Origin: a bacterium
Lineage (GTDB): Bacteria; Pseudomonadota; Gammaproteobacteria; Burkholderiales; Burkholderiaceae_C
Assembly (NCBI GenBank): GCA_030824555.1
Contig: JAVBXK010000021.1
Span: forward strand, 119,914 to 183,913
Direction of reading: 5' to 3'
Length of the DNA stretch: 64,000 bases
Below are positions 37,570 through 47,439 of the stretch, piece by piece. The position numbers and the translations under genes are program-made. The notes beneath the pieces were generated by a model. It searched no databases. It saw only the letters and a program-made list of their open reading frames with translations, and was not told the DNA's origin. Position 1 is the stretch's first letter. Each line of letters opens with the position of its first letter.

Positions 37570-39078
37570 ATGGGCATTGAAATGAAATCTATCGATGTAG
37601 CGGCATTGACGCCCATCAAGAATCTGAGGAAAGATTTTCTTGATGCCAGCGGCATGCTGGTCGCCATGCATGTCAACACAGGCCTGGTTGCTTACGTGCG
37701 TGAGCCCATCAATTTCGGTGCCATCGACGCCGTTGCACAAATGCTGGGGAAAAAGATTCCTCATATCGTCATGCCCGCTGACCTGCTGCTTCAGGCGACA
37801 GATGTGGTGTATAAAAACGTCATCAACAGCGACGATCTGACGGGAGACCTGGGCGGCGGGGATCTTGATGATGACGATCTGGCCGCACTCAAAATGCTGG
37901 CTGAAGACGCGCCAGTGGTCCGGTTTGTTCAGTTGCAACTGGCACGAGCCATCGACAGCGGTGCATCAGATTTGCATTTCGAGGTCTTCAAAGACTCGTT
38001 TCGCGTCAGGTTTCGGTTAGATGGCATGCTTGTGGAACAAGATGATGTCCCCAGGAGTTTGTATCTGCCAACCATTTCGCATTTGAAAATCCGTGCTCAC
38101 ATGAACATTGCCGAAAGGCGATTGCCCCAGGATGGGAGGGCCAAGTTCGATGTGGATGGGCGGCAGATCGATTTGCGTGTGTCCACTGTGCCGACCGTTC
38201 ACGGGGAAAGCATGGTCATCCGTGTGCTGGATCAAGGCCCGGGTGCACTCGATCTCGATGCACTGGGGTTGGACAGCCGTGGGGCCGAGCTGTTCCATTC
38301 TGCCATCTCCCAGCCGCACGGCATGATTCTGGTGACAGGGCCCACAGGCAGCGGCAAAACCACCACCTTGTACGCGGTGCTCAAGAAGCTGAATGTTGAG
38401 CAGAACAAAATCATCACAGTCGAAGATCCGGTTGAATACCAAATAGAAGGTATCAACCAAATTCACGTGAAAAGCAGTATCGGTCTGACCTTTCCTTCGG
38501 CACTGCGTTCCATTGTGCGACAAGATCCCGACATTATTCTGGTGGGCGAAATACGCGACACCGACACCGCTGAAATAGCGATACAGTCGGCCTTGACGGG
38601 GCATTTGGTCTTGTCAACATTGCATACCAATGATTCATTCGGGGCCGTTCACCGCCTCATGGACATGGGTGTGGAAGGCTATCTCATTGCATCGTCGGTG
38701 GTACTCATTGTTGCGCAACGGTTGGTGCGGCTCATCTGTGAGCAGTGCAAGGAAGAGATCGTGCCGGCATCGTCCGACATCGCCATGGTGAATCAATTGT
38801 CCGGCACACAAGGTGCGCCATTGCGTTTGTGGCATGGCCGAGGATGCAGCGCATGTGCTCACACGGGATTCCGTGGCCGTGCGGGCGTGTACGAATTTTT
38901 GCCTGTTTCAAATGCCATCAAAGAAGGCATCCTGGCAAGAGAAAGCTCTGAGGGCATTCGGCGCATCGCATTGTCTGAAGGTGTTCGCCCCATGGTGATC
39001 AATGGATTGAACATGGTCCAGACAGGGCGCACCACGCTGGAAGAGTTGCTTCGCGTGACAAGGCAAGAGGTCGCATGA
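37570..39078 (+). CDS. gspE: Type II secretion ATPase GspE
   Basis: This 502-residue cytoplasmic ATPase powers pseudopilus assembly. Walker A GPTGSGKT is at 257-264, the Asp box VEDPVEYQIEG follows, then the Walker B region DPDIILVGEIRD and the His box TLHTND. A zinc tetra-Cys motif (Cys390, Cys393, Cys426, Cys429) marks GspE/PilB. The N-terminal domain is short. The start is uncertain among TTG 37543, ATG 37570 and ATG 37582. Only about 60 bases separate it from the rhamnosyltransferase, so it probably shares the rfb transcript. Confidence 0.93.
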   Translation: MGIEMKSIDVAALTPIKNLRKDFLDASGMLVAMHVNTGLVAYVREPINFGAIDAVAQMLGKKIPHIVMPADLLLQATDVVYKNVINSDDLTGDLGGGDLDDDDLAALKMLAEDAPVVRFVQLQLARAIDSGASDLHFEVFKDSFRVRFRLDGMLVEQDDVPRSLYLPTISHLKIRAHMNIAERRLPQDGRAKFDVDGRQIDLRVSTVPTVHGESMVIRVLDQGPGALDLDALGLDSRGAELFHSAISQPHGMILVTGPTGSGKTTTLYAVLKKLNVEQNKIITVEDPVEYQIEGINQIHVKSSIGLTFPSALRSIVRQDPDIILVGEIRDTDTAEIAIQSALTGHLVLSTLHTNDSFGAVHRLMDMGVEGYLIASSVVLIVAQRLVRLICEQCKEEIVPASSDIAMVNQLSGTQGAPLRLWHGRGCSACAHTGFRGRAGVYEFLPVSNAIKEGILARESSEGIRRIALSEGVRPMVINGLNMVQTGRTTLEELLRVTRQEVA

Positions 39079-40235
39079 GACCCGTTCCGCAGTTGCCGGC
39101 CCCATCACAGCGCTCAACTCATGGGCCTGTACGCACCGAAAAAAGAGCCGAGGGCGATGCGTCCAACCTGCCCAGCGCTACAGGTAAATTGTCCACGGTG
39201 TCGGTCAGTGTGCGAGTGGTTTTGCAGTTCTCCGAGCAATTGCTGACATTGCTCAACGCGGGTTTGCCCATTGACAGGGCTCTTCACACCGCAGGCGGAA
39301 CGGTTTCAAACAAAAAAATGGCAGTGGTCGTGAACGAGCTTGTGCTGATCATTGAAAAAGGCAGTACTTTTTCGGATGCCATCAAGCAGTACCCCCATGT
39401 GTTTCCTCGGCTGTATGCCAATATGGTCAAAGCAGGGGAGGAGGGGGGCATATTGCCCACTGTACTGGAGCGGGTCAACGACTATTATGCAAAAAGTGTG
39501 GAGTTCAGGAACTACGTCATCACATCGTCAATATATCCTGCCATTTTGCTGGTATTTGGTGTGGTGGCTGTTCTGGGGCTGATGACATTCGTGGTGCCCA
39601 AGTTTGCAGAGGTTTTTGCATCCATGGATAAGCCCATGCCGCCCACTGCGGCATTTCTTATCGACATTTCCATGTGGTTGCAAGCGAATTGGATTTATTT
39701 GTTTGTGTCGGTTGCTGCATTGTTTCTGACCGGCAAACTGATGCTTCGCAATTCCCGTGTGCGCGAAAGCGTGGACAGTTTCCTTTTGCGCATCCCGCTT
39801 GTCGGTGCGTTCATTGCAAAAATGCAATTTGCGCAAGTTTGCCGGACCTGGGGAACTTTGTTGACGGCAGGCGTTCCTATCCTGACATCTTTGCGCATTG
39901 TTCAAGGTATCACCAGTTACGCGCCCATCTCTCACGCGTTGGCACATCTGGCAGTCAAGATCAAAGATGGTCACACCGTGTCAGCCGTCATGGCTTCCGA
40001 AAAAATCTTCCCCAGAATCATGGGGCAACTCGCCAAGGTGGGGGAAGAATCCGGCTCGCTGGACACGATGATTCTTCGCGTGGCCGAACAGTTTGAAAAA
40101 GATGTGCAACGCATGACAAAGTCATTCGTTGCTGCATTCGAGCCCGCAATGATTCTTGTCATTGGCGGGATCATTGGATTTGTGGTGGTTTCTATGTTGT
40201 TGGCAGTATTTGCTTTGAACGACATGCCTATTTGA
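39075..40235 (+). CDS. gspF: Type II secretion inner-membrane platform GspF
   Basis: This 386-residue platform protein has two repeated T2SSF domains with three strong membrane segments (about 155-185, 200-230 and 355-383). Motifs VKAGEEGGILPTVLERV and VGEESGSLDTMILRVAEQFEKDV mark the two repeats. The first 40 residues are polar and unlike the family core. It overlaps gspE by four bases. Confidence 0.93.
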   Translation: MRPVPQLPAPSQRSTHGPVRTEKRAEGDASNLPSATGKLSTVSVSVRVVLQFSEQLLTLLNAGLPIDRALHTAGGTVSNKKMAVVVNELVLIIEKGSTFSDAIKQYPHVFPRLYANMVKAGEEGGILPTVLERVNDYYAKSVEFRNYVITSSIYPAILLVFGVVAVLGLMTFVVPKFAEVFASMDKPMPPTAAFLIDISMWLQANWIYLFVSVAALFLTGKLMLRNSRVRESVDSFLLRIPLVGAFIAKMQFAQVCRTWGTLLTAGVPILTSLRIVQGITSYAPISHALAHLAVKIKDGHTVSAVMASEKIFPRIMGQLAKVGEESGSLDTMILRVAEQFEKDVQRMTKSFVAAFEPAMILVIGGIIGFVVVSMLLAVFALNDMPI

Positions 40236-40251
40236 TTTTCAGGAGTTTGTG

Positions 40252-40686
40252 ATGAAAAGAAATATTGCTGTACGTGGTTTTACGCTGATCGAGTTGCTGA
40301 TCGTCATGATCATCATCGGACTTCTGGCCGCGCTCGTGGGCCCGCGTTTGTTTGGTCAACTCGAAGGTTCGAAGATAAAAACCGCCAAAGTTCAAATCGA
40401 GATGATGGGTGCAGCCCTCGATGCCTATCGATTGGACATGAATGCGTACCCAGCTACCGAGGCTGGGTTGAAATCACTCTGGGACAAACCAGATGCCACC
40501 GCCGGTGGGGCATCGGCTTCCAATTGGCGTGGCCCTTATCTGAAAAAAGCGGTGCCAGCGGATCCATGGGGCAATCCATACCAATACAAATCGCCAGGCA
40601 CAAAGGGTGAGTACGAGTTGATCTCATTTGGTAAAGATGGCAAAGAGGGTGGTGAAGGTGATGATGCCGATATCGTCAGCTGGTGA
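40252..40686 (+). CDS. gspG: Type II secretion major pseudopilin GspG
   Basis: This 144-residue pseudopilin has the prepilin peptidase site RGFTLIELLIVMIIIGLLAAL, with Glu at position 5 after cleavage. The C-terminal part shows calcium-binding GspG features (GLKSLWDKP, RGPYLKKAVPADPWGNPYQY and DIVSW). AGGAG six bases upstream supports ATG 40252 over the adjacent GTG. Confidence 0.95.
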   Translation: MKRNIAVRGFTLIELLIVMIIIGLLAALVGPRLFGQLEGSKIKTAKVQIEMMGAALDAYRLDMNAYPATEAGLKSLWDKPDATAGGASASNWRGPYLKKAVPADPWGNPYQYKSPGTKGEYELISFGKDGKEGGEGDDADIVSW

Positions 40687-40701
40687 CATTGAGTCTGCGA
40701 C

Positions 40702-41166
40702 ATGAACCTGCGACAGCGATCCACCGGTTTCACGCTCATCGAACTGATGATCGTGTTGCTCATTGCTGGATTGCTCGCCGTGCTGACCGTCACTGCCGTC
40801 AGTGGATACATGCGGCGCGGGAGCAATTTGAACGTGGTTGCCGATGTGCAAGCCCTTGTCCGGCTGGTGCCCATGCAGGCCAAAAAAAACTTGTGTGCCG
40901 CTCATCTGTATATAGATACCAAATCTCAGCGCCTGGAGGCCTGGGTGTGTGGTATCAGGCAGCGGCAGCTTGCAGTCGAGCCGCCTTATTCCATACAACT
41001 GACTGATCACTCGTTGAAAAACGATGCCGAGTTGAGCGATGTCAACATCATCTGGTACACCCCCCGAACAGGGGGGGCCAGCGCAACGCTGTCTGTCTAC
41101 GAAGGCGCAACTCAAATCCAGTCGATAGATTTGTCTGCGGTCACGAGCTACCATGCCGCCAGATAA
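40702..41166 (+). CDS. gspH: Minor pseudopilin GspH
   Basis: This 154-residue protein has the N-terminal prepilin motif TGFTLIELMIVLLIAGLLAV and a divergent globular part, as expected for GspH. It sits between gspG and gspI. Assignment to H instead of another minor pilin follows from gene order and size. Confidence 0.8.
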   Translation: MNLRQRSTGFTLIELMIVLLIAGLLAVLTVTAVSGYMRRGSNLNVVADVQALVRLVPMQAKKNLCAAHLYIDTKSQRLEAWVCGIRQRQLAVEPPYSIQLTDHSLKNDAELSDVNIIWYTPRTGGASATLSVYEGATQIQSIDLSAVTSYHAAR

Positions 41167-41599
41167 TTTTCCTGGCATGCACCCAAGGTCTTTCCACTGT
41201 GTTCGCCGCTCTCGGCAATGGGGATTTACCTTGCTCGAAGCATTGGTGGCCATCACCATTTTGGGTGTGACGTTTTCAATGGTTTTGGCCGGTGTGGGTG
41301 GGGTGGGTCGCACGTCATCCCGTGCACATGAACATGTGGTGGCCCAGCAGTTGGCTGCCTCGGTGCTGGATCAATTTGAAATCAATCAACTCGATCAGGT
41401 GAACGATGCCGATGATTTGATCTACAACGGCGTGAAGTACGGATACAAGTTGAAGTTCGACTCACTGGAAGACACCGATTTGTTTCCCATCGCTGCGCTG
41501 CGATCGGGGCGTCGACTGAAAACCGTGCGCATTGAAGTGTTTTGGGGCAACCAACCCAATCTTCAATCCTATGCCCTGTCAACCGTTCTTTTCAGATGA
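41153..41599 (+). CDS. gspI: Minor pseudopilin GspI
   Basis: This 148-residue protein has a longer, basic leader (about 23 residues) before the cleavage motif WGFTLLEALVAITILGV. The LEAL form is typical of GspI. It overlaps the gspH end by 14 bases. Confidence 0.85.
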   Translation: MPPDNFPGMHPRSFHCVRRSRQWGFTLLEALVAITILGVTFSMVLAGVGGVGRTSSRAHEHVVAQQLAASVLDQFEINQLDQVNDADDLIYNGVKYGYKLKFDSLEDTDLFPIAALRSGRRLKTVRIEVFWGNQPNLQSYALSTVLFR

Positions 41600-41615
41600 T
41601 TCTGAACGTGCGTTG

Positions 41616-42263
41616 ATGTCAAGCAGAATCAGAAGGTCATCGGCGTTGCTGCGTCGTGCGCAACGTGGATTGACGCTCATGGAGCTGATGGTGGCCGTCG
41701 CATTGTCGGTTCTGGTCATCGCGGGCGTCTCCACCATCACGTCATTCGTGGCGAAGCGCTTCCACGACGCGGGTGCGGATCAAGCCAAATCCGACGCGTA
41801 TGTGCGCATCACGGGCCGGTTGGCGCGTGAGTTCGCAGAGGTCGTGGCATGGCATGTCTTGCGTCCGGATCGGGTGGAATACACGTCATCATTCGTGGCT
41901 GTGGGTGAAGACAATGCACCCTATTCTTCGGCGGTGGTGTGCCAGCGAACGGGCGTAGACAAGCAGTATTCCCTGGTGTACCAAAGACTCGCGCCTGTGC
42001 CTGCCGCATCCGCCGCCGTACCCGCCGGTGGAAAAGGGGTACCCCCACGTCCGCTGATGGAGGTTCTGATTGCCACTCACCTTGCCAAGTGTGCAATCGA
42101 GTTCGGCGTTTTCGTGGCCACACCGCCCAGCGAACAGAAAGCCGTGCAGTGGATAACCAGTCTGACCCCGAACGATCTGGCCAACGTCACGCACCTGCGT
42201 ATCGCGATGGCAGATGCCACAGGCGCGCTTTTTCCGATTTTCGTGGCCAAAGGTAAAAGATGA
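41616..42263 (+). CDS. gspJ: Minor pseudopilin GspJ
   Basis: This 215-residue protein has leader plus RGLTLMELMVAVALSVLVIAG, as in GspJ. I start at ATG 41616, 16 bases after the gspI stop; the frame is open earlier inside gspI but would add an unlikely extension. It should join GspI and GspK in the pseudopilus tip. Confidence 0.82.
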   Translation: MSSRIRRSSALLRRAQRGLTLMELMVAVALSVLVIAGVSTITSFVAKRFHDAGADQAKSDAYVRITGRLAREFAEVVAWHVLRPDRVEYTSSFVAVGEDNAPYSSAVVCQRTGVDKQYSLVYQRLAPVPAASAAVPAGGKGVPPRPLMEVLIATHLAKCAIEFGVFVATPPSEQKAVQWITSLTPNDLANVTHLRIAMADATGALFPIFVAKGKR

Positions 42264-43180
42264 GTAAAAAACATGCTCATCGCTTAAGGAGTAAGGGGTT
42301 TGTGCTATTGTTTGTGATGGGTTCGCTGATTTTGATCGTCGCACTCTTTTTGGGCATTTCCCTTGCCTCGCGCGACAAAGTGAATCAAACGAACGCGAAC
42401 CGGGTGCTTGCTGCGTCAGACTATGCAATGAAGGGCGTGATGCAACTGGTGGTTGGCAAGATCAGCGTGGATCTGGACCTGGCGGCGCCGGGCAATCTCG
42501 TCGAAACCGGGCAGTATCGATTGCCTTCTGGCTACGAGCCGTGGATGGCTTCCATGGCCCCCAAGCGGGTTGTATATGAAGAAGATGTCTATCGCGTGCA
42601 AGTCATCGATGCGCGGTGGTTGCCCGATGCCAACACCATCTACCCCGAAGAGTGGATCCGCCTGCTCATGGCGCTCGGCATGGACAAACCACATGCGCAA
42701 GCCACTGCGCAGCGAATCGTCGAAAAAAGAGACAACCTGCTGAGCGGATCAGGGGGATACCAGACGTTTGATCAGCTGCTTTCGGGTTTGGCTGTCTCGC
42801 CGCAAGTGCTCTATGGTTCGGGTGACGACTCGTCACTTGGGTTGATCCAACTCCTGACGTTTGGGACCGGTACACGTATCACCTATCCCATGCACACACC
42901 ACTGGCTGTGTACAAGGCACTCTACAATGCGTCCGACGATCAACTGAAAAAATTGTCAGACTTGCGCGCCAAGGGGCCCGTCTCGCGGGAACAGGAGTCT
43001 GAGTTGTTCGGTCTGTCAGGTCAACCCGGCCTGGAGAAATCCCCCCCCAGTTTGCTGAAAGTCCTGGTCGCACCTGAGTTGGCCCGTTCACGTGTCGGGT
43101 CAGCCGGCACAGTTGGTTTCATCGTAGTCAATGGCACGCAGGCTCAGCTTGTTTCCCAATACCTGTTCTATAGAGAATGA
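42260..43180 (+). CDS. gspK: Minor pseudopilin GspK
   Basis: This 306-residue protein is the large tip pseudopilin. The leader ends in KGFVLLFVMGSLILIVALFLG, where position 5 after cleavage is Leu instead of Glu, a known property of GspK. It overlaps gspJ by four bases (ATGA). Confidence 0.8.
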   Translation: MSKKHAHRLRSKGFVLLFVMGSLILIVALFLGISLASRDKVNQTNANRVLAASDYAMKGVMQLVVGKISVDLDLAAPGNLVETGQYRLPSGYEPWMASMAPKRVVYEEDVYRVQVIDARWLPDANTIYPEEWIRLLMALGMDKPHAQATAQRIVEKRDNLLSGSGGYQTFDQLLSGLAVSPQVLYGSGDDSSLGLIQLLTFGTGTRITYPMHTPLAVYKALYNASDDQLKKLSDLRAKGPVSREQESELFGLSGQPGLEKSPPSLLKVLVAPELARSRVGSAGTVGFIVVNGTQAQLVSQYLFYRE

Positions 43181-44451
43181 TCATCACGTCGCGTTCGAGC
43201 CGAGACCGGTTGCTTGTCCTGGTGGGTGAACAGCACGTCACCGCAGTCTGGGTCAAGCAAGACTGGCGTGGACGTTGGTGTGCCAAGCAGATGACCACAG
43301 TGCCCTCGGAGGGCGAGCTGTCAGTGGCTTCGCTGGCGGCAAGCCTGCGCAATGCCGTGGACGGATGGAAACTGAGCCGCTCAGTGGGCCTGCATTGGTT
43401 CCTGCCGCCCGACGTGCTGGCCGTTGCCCTGGTGGGCAAATCAACCGGGAACGAATCCGGGCAGCTGGTGCTGCCCTACGCGCAAGGCCAAACAGTATCC
43501 ATGCAGATGTCCGCGCAACCGGGTGCAAACGTTTGGTTGTGGATTCATCAGGCTTGGGTTGACATGCTTCAGCAAGCCAGTGAAAGCATCCATGGGCACA
43601 TCCTGTATCTGCACCCCCGGGCAGTCTTTTTTGCACATGTGCTGAACCGACGGAACCCATCCATGCCCGCAGCAGACACGTCTGCCTTGCATGTGGTGCC
43701 CGATGGGCGGTACGCACACGTGTTTGCTGGCGAGGCATGTGTCAGGAGCTTCACCCAGTCAGACGACCCCTTGCCCGCCGACGGTTTGCCTGGCGAGCGC
43801 GAGCAGTCTGAATTGAGCACGGCTTCAACTTTGCTCGGGTTGCCTGTTTCGCCTGGCCACGACGCTGGCCACACGGACGCAGGCCTTGACAGGGTGCGGT
43901 TGGCGTCATTGAGTCCGGTCGATGGGGGCACCCTGCATCGCACTGGTATCTTGTGCCATTCGCTGGCCGTTGTGGCCGAGCGGCGCGTCAGGAACCTTGC
44001 CGTGGGCCTGTCCATCGCTGTCATGGCCGGTGTGGGGGCGCTGTTCATGCATCAACAGCAAACCAGTGAACTCAATTTGGAAATGAGAAAAGAATTGAGG
44101 GAGCTTGTGCCACAGGCCAACACGGCGCGCGAACTCAAAACGGTATTGGCCCAGCAGAACAATTTTCTTGCCTTGGCCAGCAAACTGAATGAAGCCCCCA
44201 ATTTGTTTCAAATTCTGGGGCGTGTGATCGAAAAAACACCACCGGATACAACCCTGACAGGTGTGGACATGTCAGCGGAAAAAATATCTTTGTCTGCACA
44301 TGTGCAGAACGCAAAAAAAGCCAGAACAGACATTGAAATTGGCGACGGCGTGTTCAACGTATTGACAGCACAACCCGAAATGGACGAAGCCTCCAAAACC
44401 GGCGGGGTTTATCGCACCTATGCAAATGCCATTCCAGGGGGTAAACCTTGA
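43177..44451 (+). CDS. gspL: GspL-like inner-membrane assembly protein
   Basis: This 424-residue protein has a cytoplasmic N-terminal half, one membrane segment (about 275-292, NLAVGLSIAVMAGVGALFM) and a periplasmic C-terminal part resembling GspL/PilN. GspL docks GspE to the membrane. The sequence is divergent, so the assignment uses topology and position between gspK and the GspM-like gene. The start overlaps gspK by four bases. Confidence 0.72.
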   Translation: MIITSRSSRDRLLVLVGEQHVTAVWVKQDWRGRWCAKQMTTVPSEGELSVASLAASLRNAVDGWKLSRSVGLHWFLPPDVLAVALVGKSTGNESGQLVLPYAQGQTVSMQMSAQPGANVWLWIHQAWVDMLQQASESIHGHILYLHPRAVFFAHVLNRRNPSMPAADTSALHVVPDGRYAHVFAGEACVRSFTQSDDPLPADGLPGEREQSELSTASTLLGLPVSPGHDAGHTDAGLDRVRLASLSPVDGGTLHRTGILCHSLAVVAERRVRNLAVGLSIAVMAGVGALFMHQQQTSELNLEMRKELRELVPQANTARELKTVLAQQNNFLALASKLNEAPNLFQILGRVIEKTPPDTTLTGVDMSAEKISLSAHVQNAKKARTDIEIGDGVFNVLTAQPEMDEASKTGGVYRTYANAIPGGKP

Positions 44452-45065
44452 CACAAAGGTCCCTTTTCATTGACGCTTGCCAAACGGTGCGCCCCGTCAT
44501 CTGGATGTTGCTGTTTGTGCCCGTTCTGTTGGCGCTCTTGGCGCTGGACAGATTTTTGCCAGAGTACGAGTCGGTGTTGGCTGAGCACGAAGAAAATTCG
44601 CTCCGCCTGCAGCGTGCACAAGTTCAGGCAGATGCATTGCCCAGATACCGTGAGCACATTGACGCGGGCAAAGACAGCTACCAGCAATTGTCGGCAAAGG
44701 CCTATACAGCCAGTGAGGTGGAGCAATCTGTCAGTCAGTTTTCATCTGATTTGACTCGCATCCTGGGGGCGGTGTACATCCAACCCGACTCGGCCGTTCA
44801 GGTGTCGGTGGCACACAAGCTCGAAGAAACGGCCATTCTCCAGGCAGCCGTCAGCTTCAATTGTGTGCCGCAGCAACTTCAGGCGCTGGAGTTGCAGTTG
44901 CTTGCACAGTCCCACCTGATCAAAGTCACCTCTGTCGTTGCCAAAGTAGGCCCTGATGCAATGCGGGGCAGTCAGCAACTTCTGGTTCAGCTGAATGCAC
45001 AGGCCATCCACCTCGGTGTGCCAGCGCCCCAGATCAATTCCAAAACTGTGAAACCCACCTCATGA
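44448..45065 (+). CDS. gspM: GspM-like inner-membrane protein
   Basis: This 205-residue protein has a single membrane span near the N-terminus (WMLLFVPVLLALLALDRFL), a coiled-coil stretch and a small periplasmic ferredoxin-like domain. That fits GspM/PilO. It starts with TTG at 44448 overlapping the gspL stop (TTGA). Confidence 0.7.
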   Translation: MTQRSLFIDACQTVRPVIWMLLFVPVLLALLALDRFLPEYESVLAEHEENSLRLQRAQVQADALPRYREHIDAGKDSYQQLSAKAYTASEVEQSVSQFSSDLTRILGAVYIQPDSAVQVSVAHKLEETAILQAAVSFNCVPQQLQALELQLLAQSHLIKVTSVVAKVGPDAMRGSQQLLVQLNAQAIHLGVPAPQINSKTVKPTS

Positions 45066-47380
45066 AGCACCGAAGCAAGGTTTCAAATTCCCCGTGTTCA
45101 CCCATGCGAAACATGCACCTTTCACATGTATCCATCGCCTTGGCCATCTCTGCAGGCGCGTTCCAGAGTGTTGCCTTGGCCCAGCAGCCGGTGAACCCCT
45201 TTCTGGCCCCCACTGCCCAGGCACAGTCTGCTGCACAACGCCAGGCCCCAGCCCCACAGCCAGCTGTGCCAGCGGCCCAGCCGCCGCAACCTGCTGCGCC
45301 CGCTGCAACTGCCGTCACCGCTGCGCCAGCCGCAGCGTCCCCCGTTGTGGCGCCCCCGGCTGCAGTCAGTACAGGCACGCCAGTGCGCGCAGCTTCAGGT
45401 GGCATTTCCTTGCGGTTTGACAACGCCGATATTTACGACGTGGTGCAGGTGGTGCTTGGCGAAATATTGGGTGTTGACTACACAGTGGACCCCGCCGTTC
45501 AAGGCAAAGTGACCCTCAGAAGCACCAACACCGTGCAAAACAGCGACGTGTTGGGCGTGCTGCAAACCGCATTGGCAAACCTGGGCGTATCGGTTGTGAA
45601 AACCGGCAACACCTACAAGGTCGTGCGTGACACCAACCTTGCGCGCGAGTCATTGCCAGCCAAGGGCGACTCGCCGCAAAGCCCTGTGATGCGTGTCATT
45701 CCGCTGCAGTTTGTGCAGGCGGCCCAAGTGGCGGCCACACTCAAGCCCTTTGCCAGCGCAGGTGGCACCCTGGTGCCCGACCCCACCAACAAATACCTGA
45801 TCGTTGCCGACCGTGCCGCAGTGGTCGACAGATTGGTTGCCATCGTCGAAACACTGGACAACGAGTTGCTGCGCAACATCAACGTCCGGATGCTCCGGCC
45901 CGCCAACGCCGATCCACTCGAAATTGCAAAAGAACTGGAAGCGCTGTTCAAAACGTCCGGGTTGCTCAATCAACCCAACTCCGATGCGGTCAAAGCGTTT
46001 TTCTTGCCCATTCAGCGGTTGGGCGCGGTGTTGGTCGCGTCGAGCAGTGAGGTGGCCATCCTGACTGCCGAGAAGTGGTTCTCTATCCTCGACGCCACGC
46101 CGCTCAAAGAGGCGGACGCCACGGTCCATGTCTACCCGGTTGCCAATGGCACCGCGGCGCATCTGGCCAGCCTCATGCAGCAGATATTCCTGGGCACAGG
46201 TGGCACACAGGCCGGTGCATCTACCGCAAACCGCCCAACAGGGCTGACAGGCGCATCCACCACCCAGTCTGCGACCTCAGCCACACCAACAACGGGCCTG
46301 GGAAGCGCCGCAAACAACGCAGCGGCAGGCCAGCAAGCGAGTTCGGGCCTGATTTCGCGAGGCAACGTGCCTCAGGCTGGCGGCAGTCAGATCGGCTCGC
46401 AAGCCGGGTTGGCTGGCGCCGTTTCCATCATTCCCGATGAGGTCACCAACTCCATCATCATCAGGTCCAGCGCCGAAGATTTCGCGCGTATCAAGAAGGT
46501 GCTGGCCAAGATCGACACATTGCCAAAGCAAGTGCTGATACAAGTCGTCGTGGCCGAAGTCGTGTTGAACGACACGCTGCAGTACGGTGTGGAATGGTGG
46601 CTCAACTCGCAACTTTCCAACAATGGCCGCAGCTGGGCGGCCAAGGCGGGATTGGAAGGTCTCGCGACACCCTCCAGCACACTGGGCGCGGTGTCGGGTT
46701 CAAGTAGCGGATTCAACTATGCCGTGTTGAATGGCAGTTCCAAAGTCATTGGGCTGTTGAACCTGCTGGGGAGAGACACCAACGTCAATCTGCTGTCCGC
46801 CCCCCATGTGATGGCCGCAGATGGCCGGGTCGCCAAAATTGAAGTGGGGAATGACGAACCGGTCGTGACCCAGACCGTGCAGTCAGCCAACACAACCTCG
46901 ACCGGACTCTCCACTTCCAACTCCGTTCAATACCGCCCCACCGGTTTGATACTGGAAGTCAAGCCCACCATCAGTGCGAACGGCATCGTGTCCATGGCCA
47001 TTTCACAGGAAGTCAGCAGCCGCATTGGTTCCATTGGAGCCGGTGGAACTGAATATCCCCGTTTTTCCAAACGCAGGGTTACCACAGATGTATCGGTCGA
47101 GGAGGGCAAATCTTTGCTGATCGCCGGGCTGATCGAAGACAAAGGCGACGACCAGTCAATTGGCATCCCGGTGGCAAAAGACATCCCGTTTTTTGGTGCG
47201 CTGTTCGGCTCCACCAAGAAGGAAAAAACCAAGACCGAATTGCTGATCACCATCACACCCCACATCGTGAGCAATTCCGCCGATGCAGACCGCATTGCCC
47301 TCAACTTCAGCAATGCCATGAGCGAGCTGAAAAATGTGATGAACAAATCCAACGTGGCTGCTCGGCTCAACCCGAACTGA
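45062..47380 (+). CDS. gspD: Type II secretion secretin GspD
   Basis: This 772-residue outer-membrane secretin has a leader ending near VALA, a Pro/Ala-rich segment (about 45-110), an N0 domain (ISLRFDNADIYDVVQVVLGEILGVDYTVDP), N1-N3 domains and the C-terminal secretin domain (LLNLLGRDTNVNLLSAPHVMAADG, VEEGKSLLIAGLIED and TELLITITPHIV). The Pro/Ala-rich spacer before N0 is unusual in length. It overlaps the GspM-like gene by four bases and ends the operon; no gspC, gspN or gspO is in the window. Confidence 0.93.
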   Translation: MKHRSKVSNSPCSPMRNMHLSHVSIALAISAGAFQSVALAQQPVNPFLAPTAQAQSAAQRQAPAPQPAVPAAQPPQPAAPAATAVTAAPAAASPVVAPPAAVSTGTPVRAASGGISLRFDNADIYDVVQVVLGEILGVDYTVDPAVQGKVTLRSTNTVQNSDVLGVLQTALANLGVSVVKTGNTYKVVRDTNLARESLPAKGDSPQSPVMRVIPLQFVQAAQVAATLKPFASAGGTLVPDPTNKYLIVADRAAVVDRLVAIVETLDNELLRNINVRMLRPANADPLEIAKELEALFKTSGLLNQPNSDAVKAFFLPIQRLGAVLVASSSEVAILTAEKWFSILDATPLKEADATVHVYPVANGTAAHLASLMQQIFLGTGGTQAGASTANRPTGLTGASTTQSATSATPTTGLGSAANNAAAGQQASSGLISRGNVPQAGGSQIGSQAGLAGAVSIIPDEVTNSIIIRSSAEDFARIKKVLAKIDTLPKQVLIQVVVAEVVLNDTLQYGVEWWLNSQLSNNGRSWAAKAGLEGLATPSSTLGAVSGSSSGFNYAVLNGSSKVIGLLNLLGRDTNVNLLSAPHVMAADGRVAKIEVGNDEPVVTQTVQSANTTSTGLSTSNSVQYRPTGLILEVKPTISANGIVSMAISQEVSSRIGSIGAGGTEYPRFSKRRVTTDVSVEEGKSLLIAGLIEDKGDDQSIGIPVAKDIPFFGALFGSTKKEKTKTELLITITPHIVSNSADADRIALNFSNAMSELKNVMNKSNVAARLNPN

Positions 47381-47439
47381 GTACGTCAAGCGCCGCGGCA
47401 GTGGGCAAGCAGGCGCAATTGAGTTTGGCGTCAACCGGA

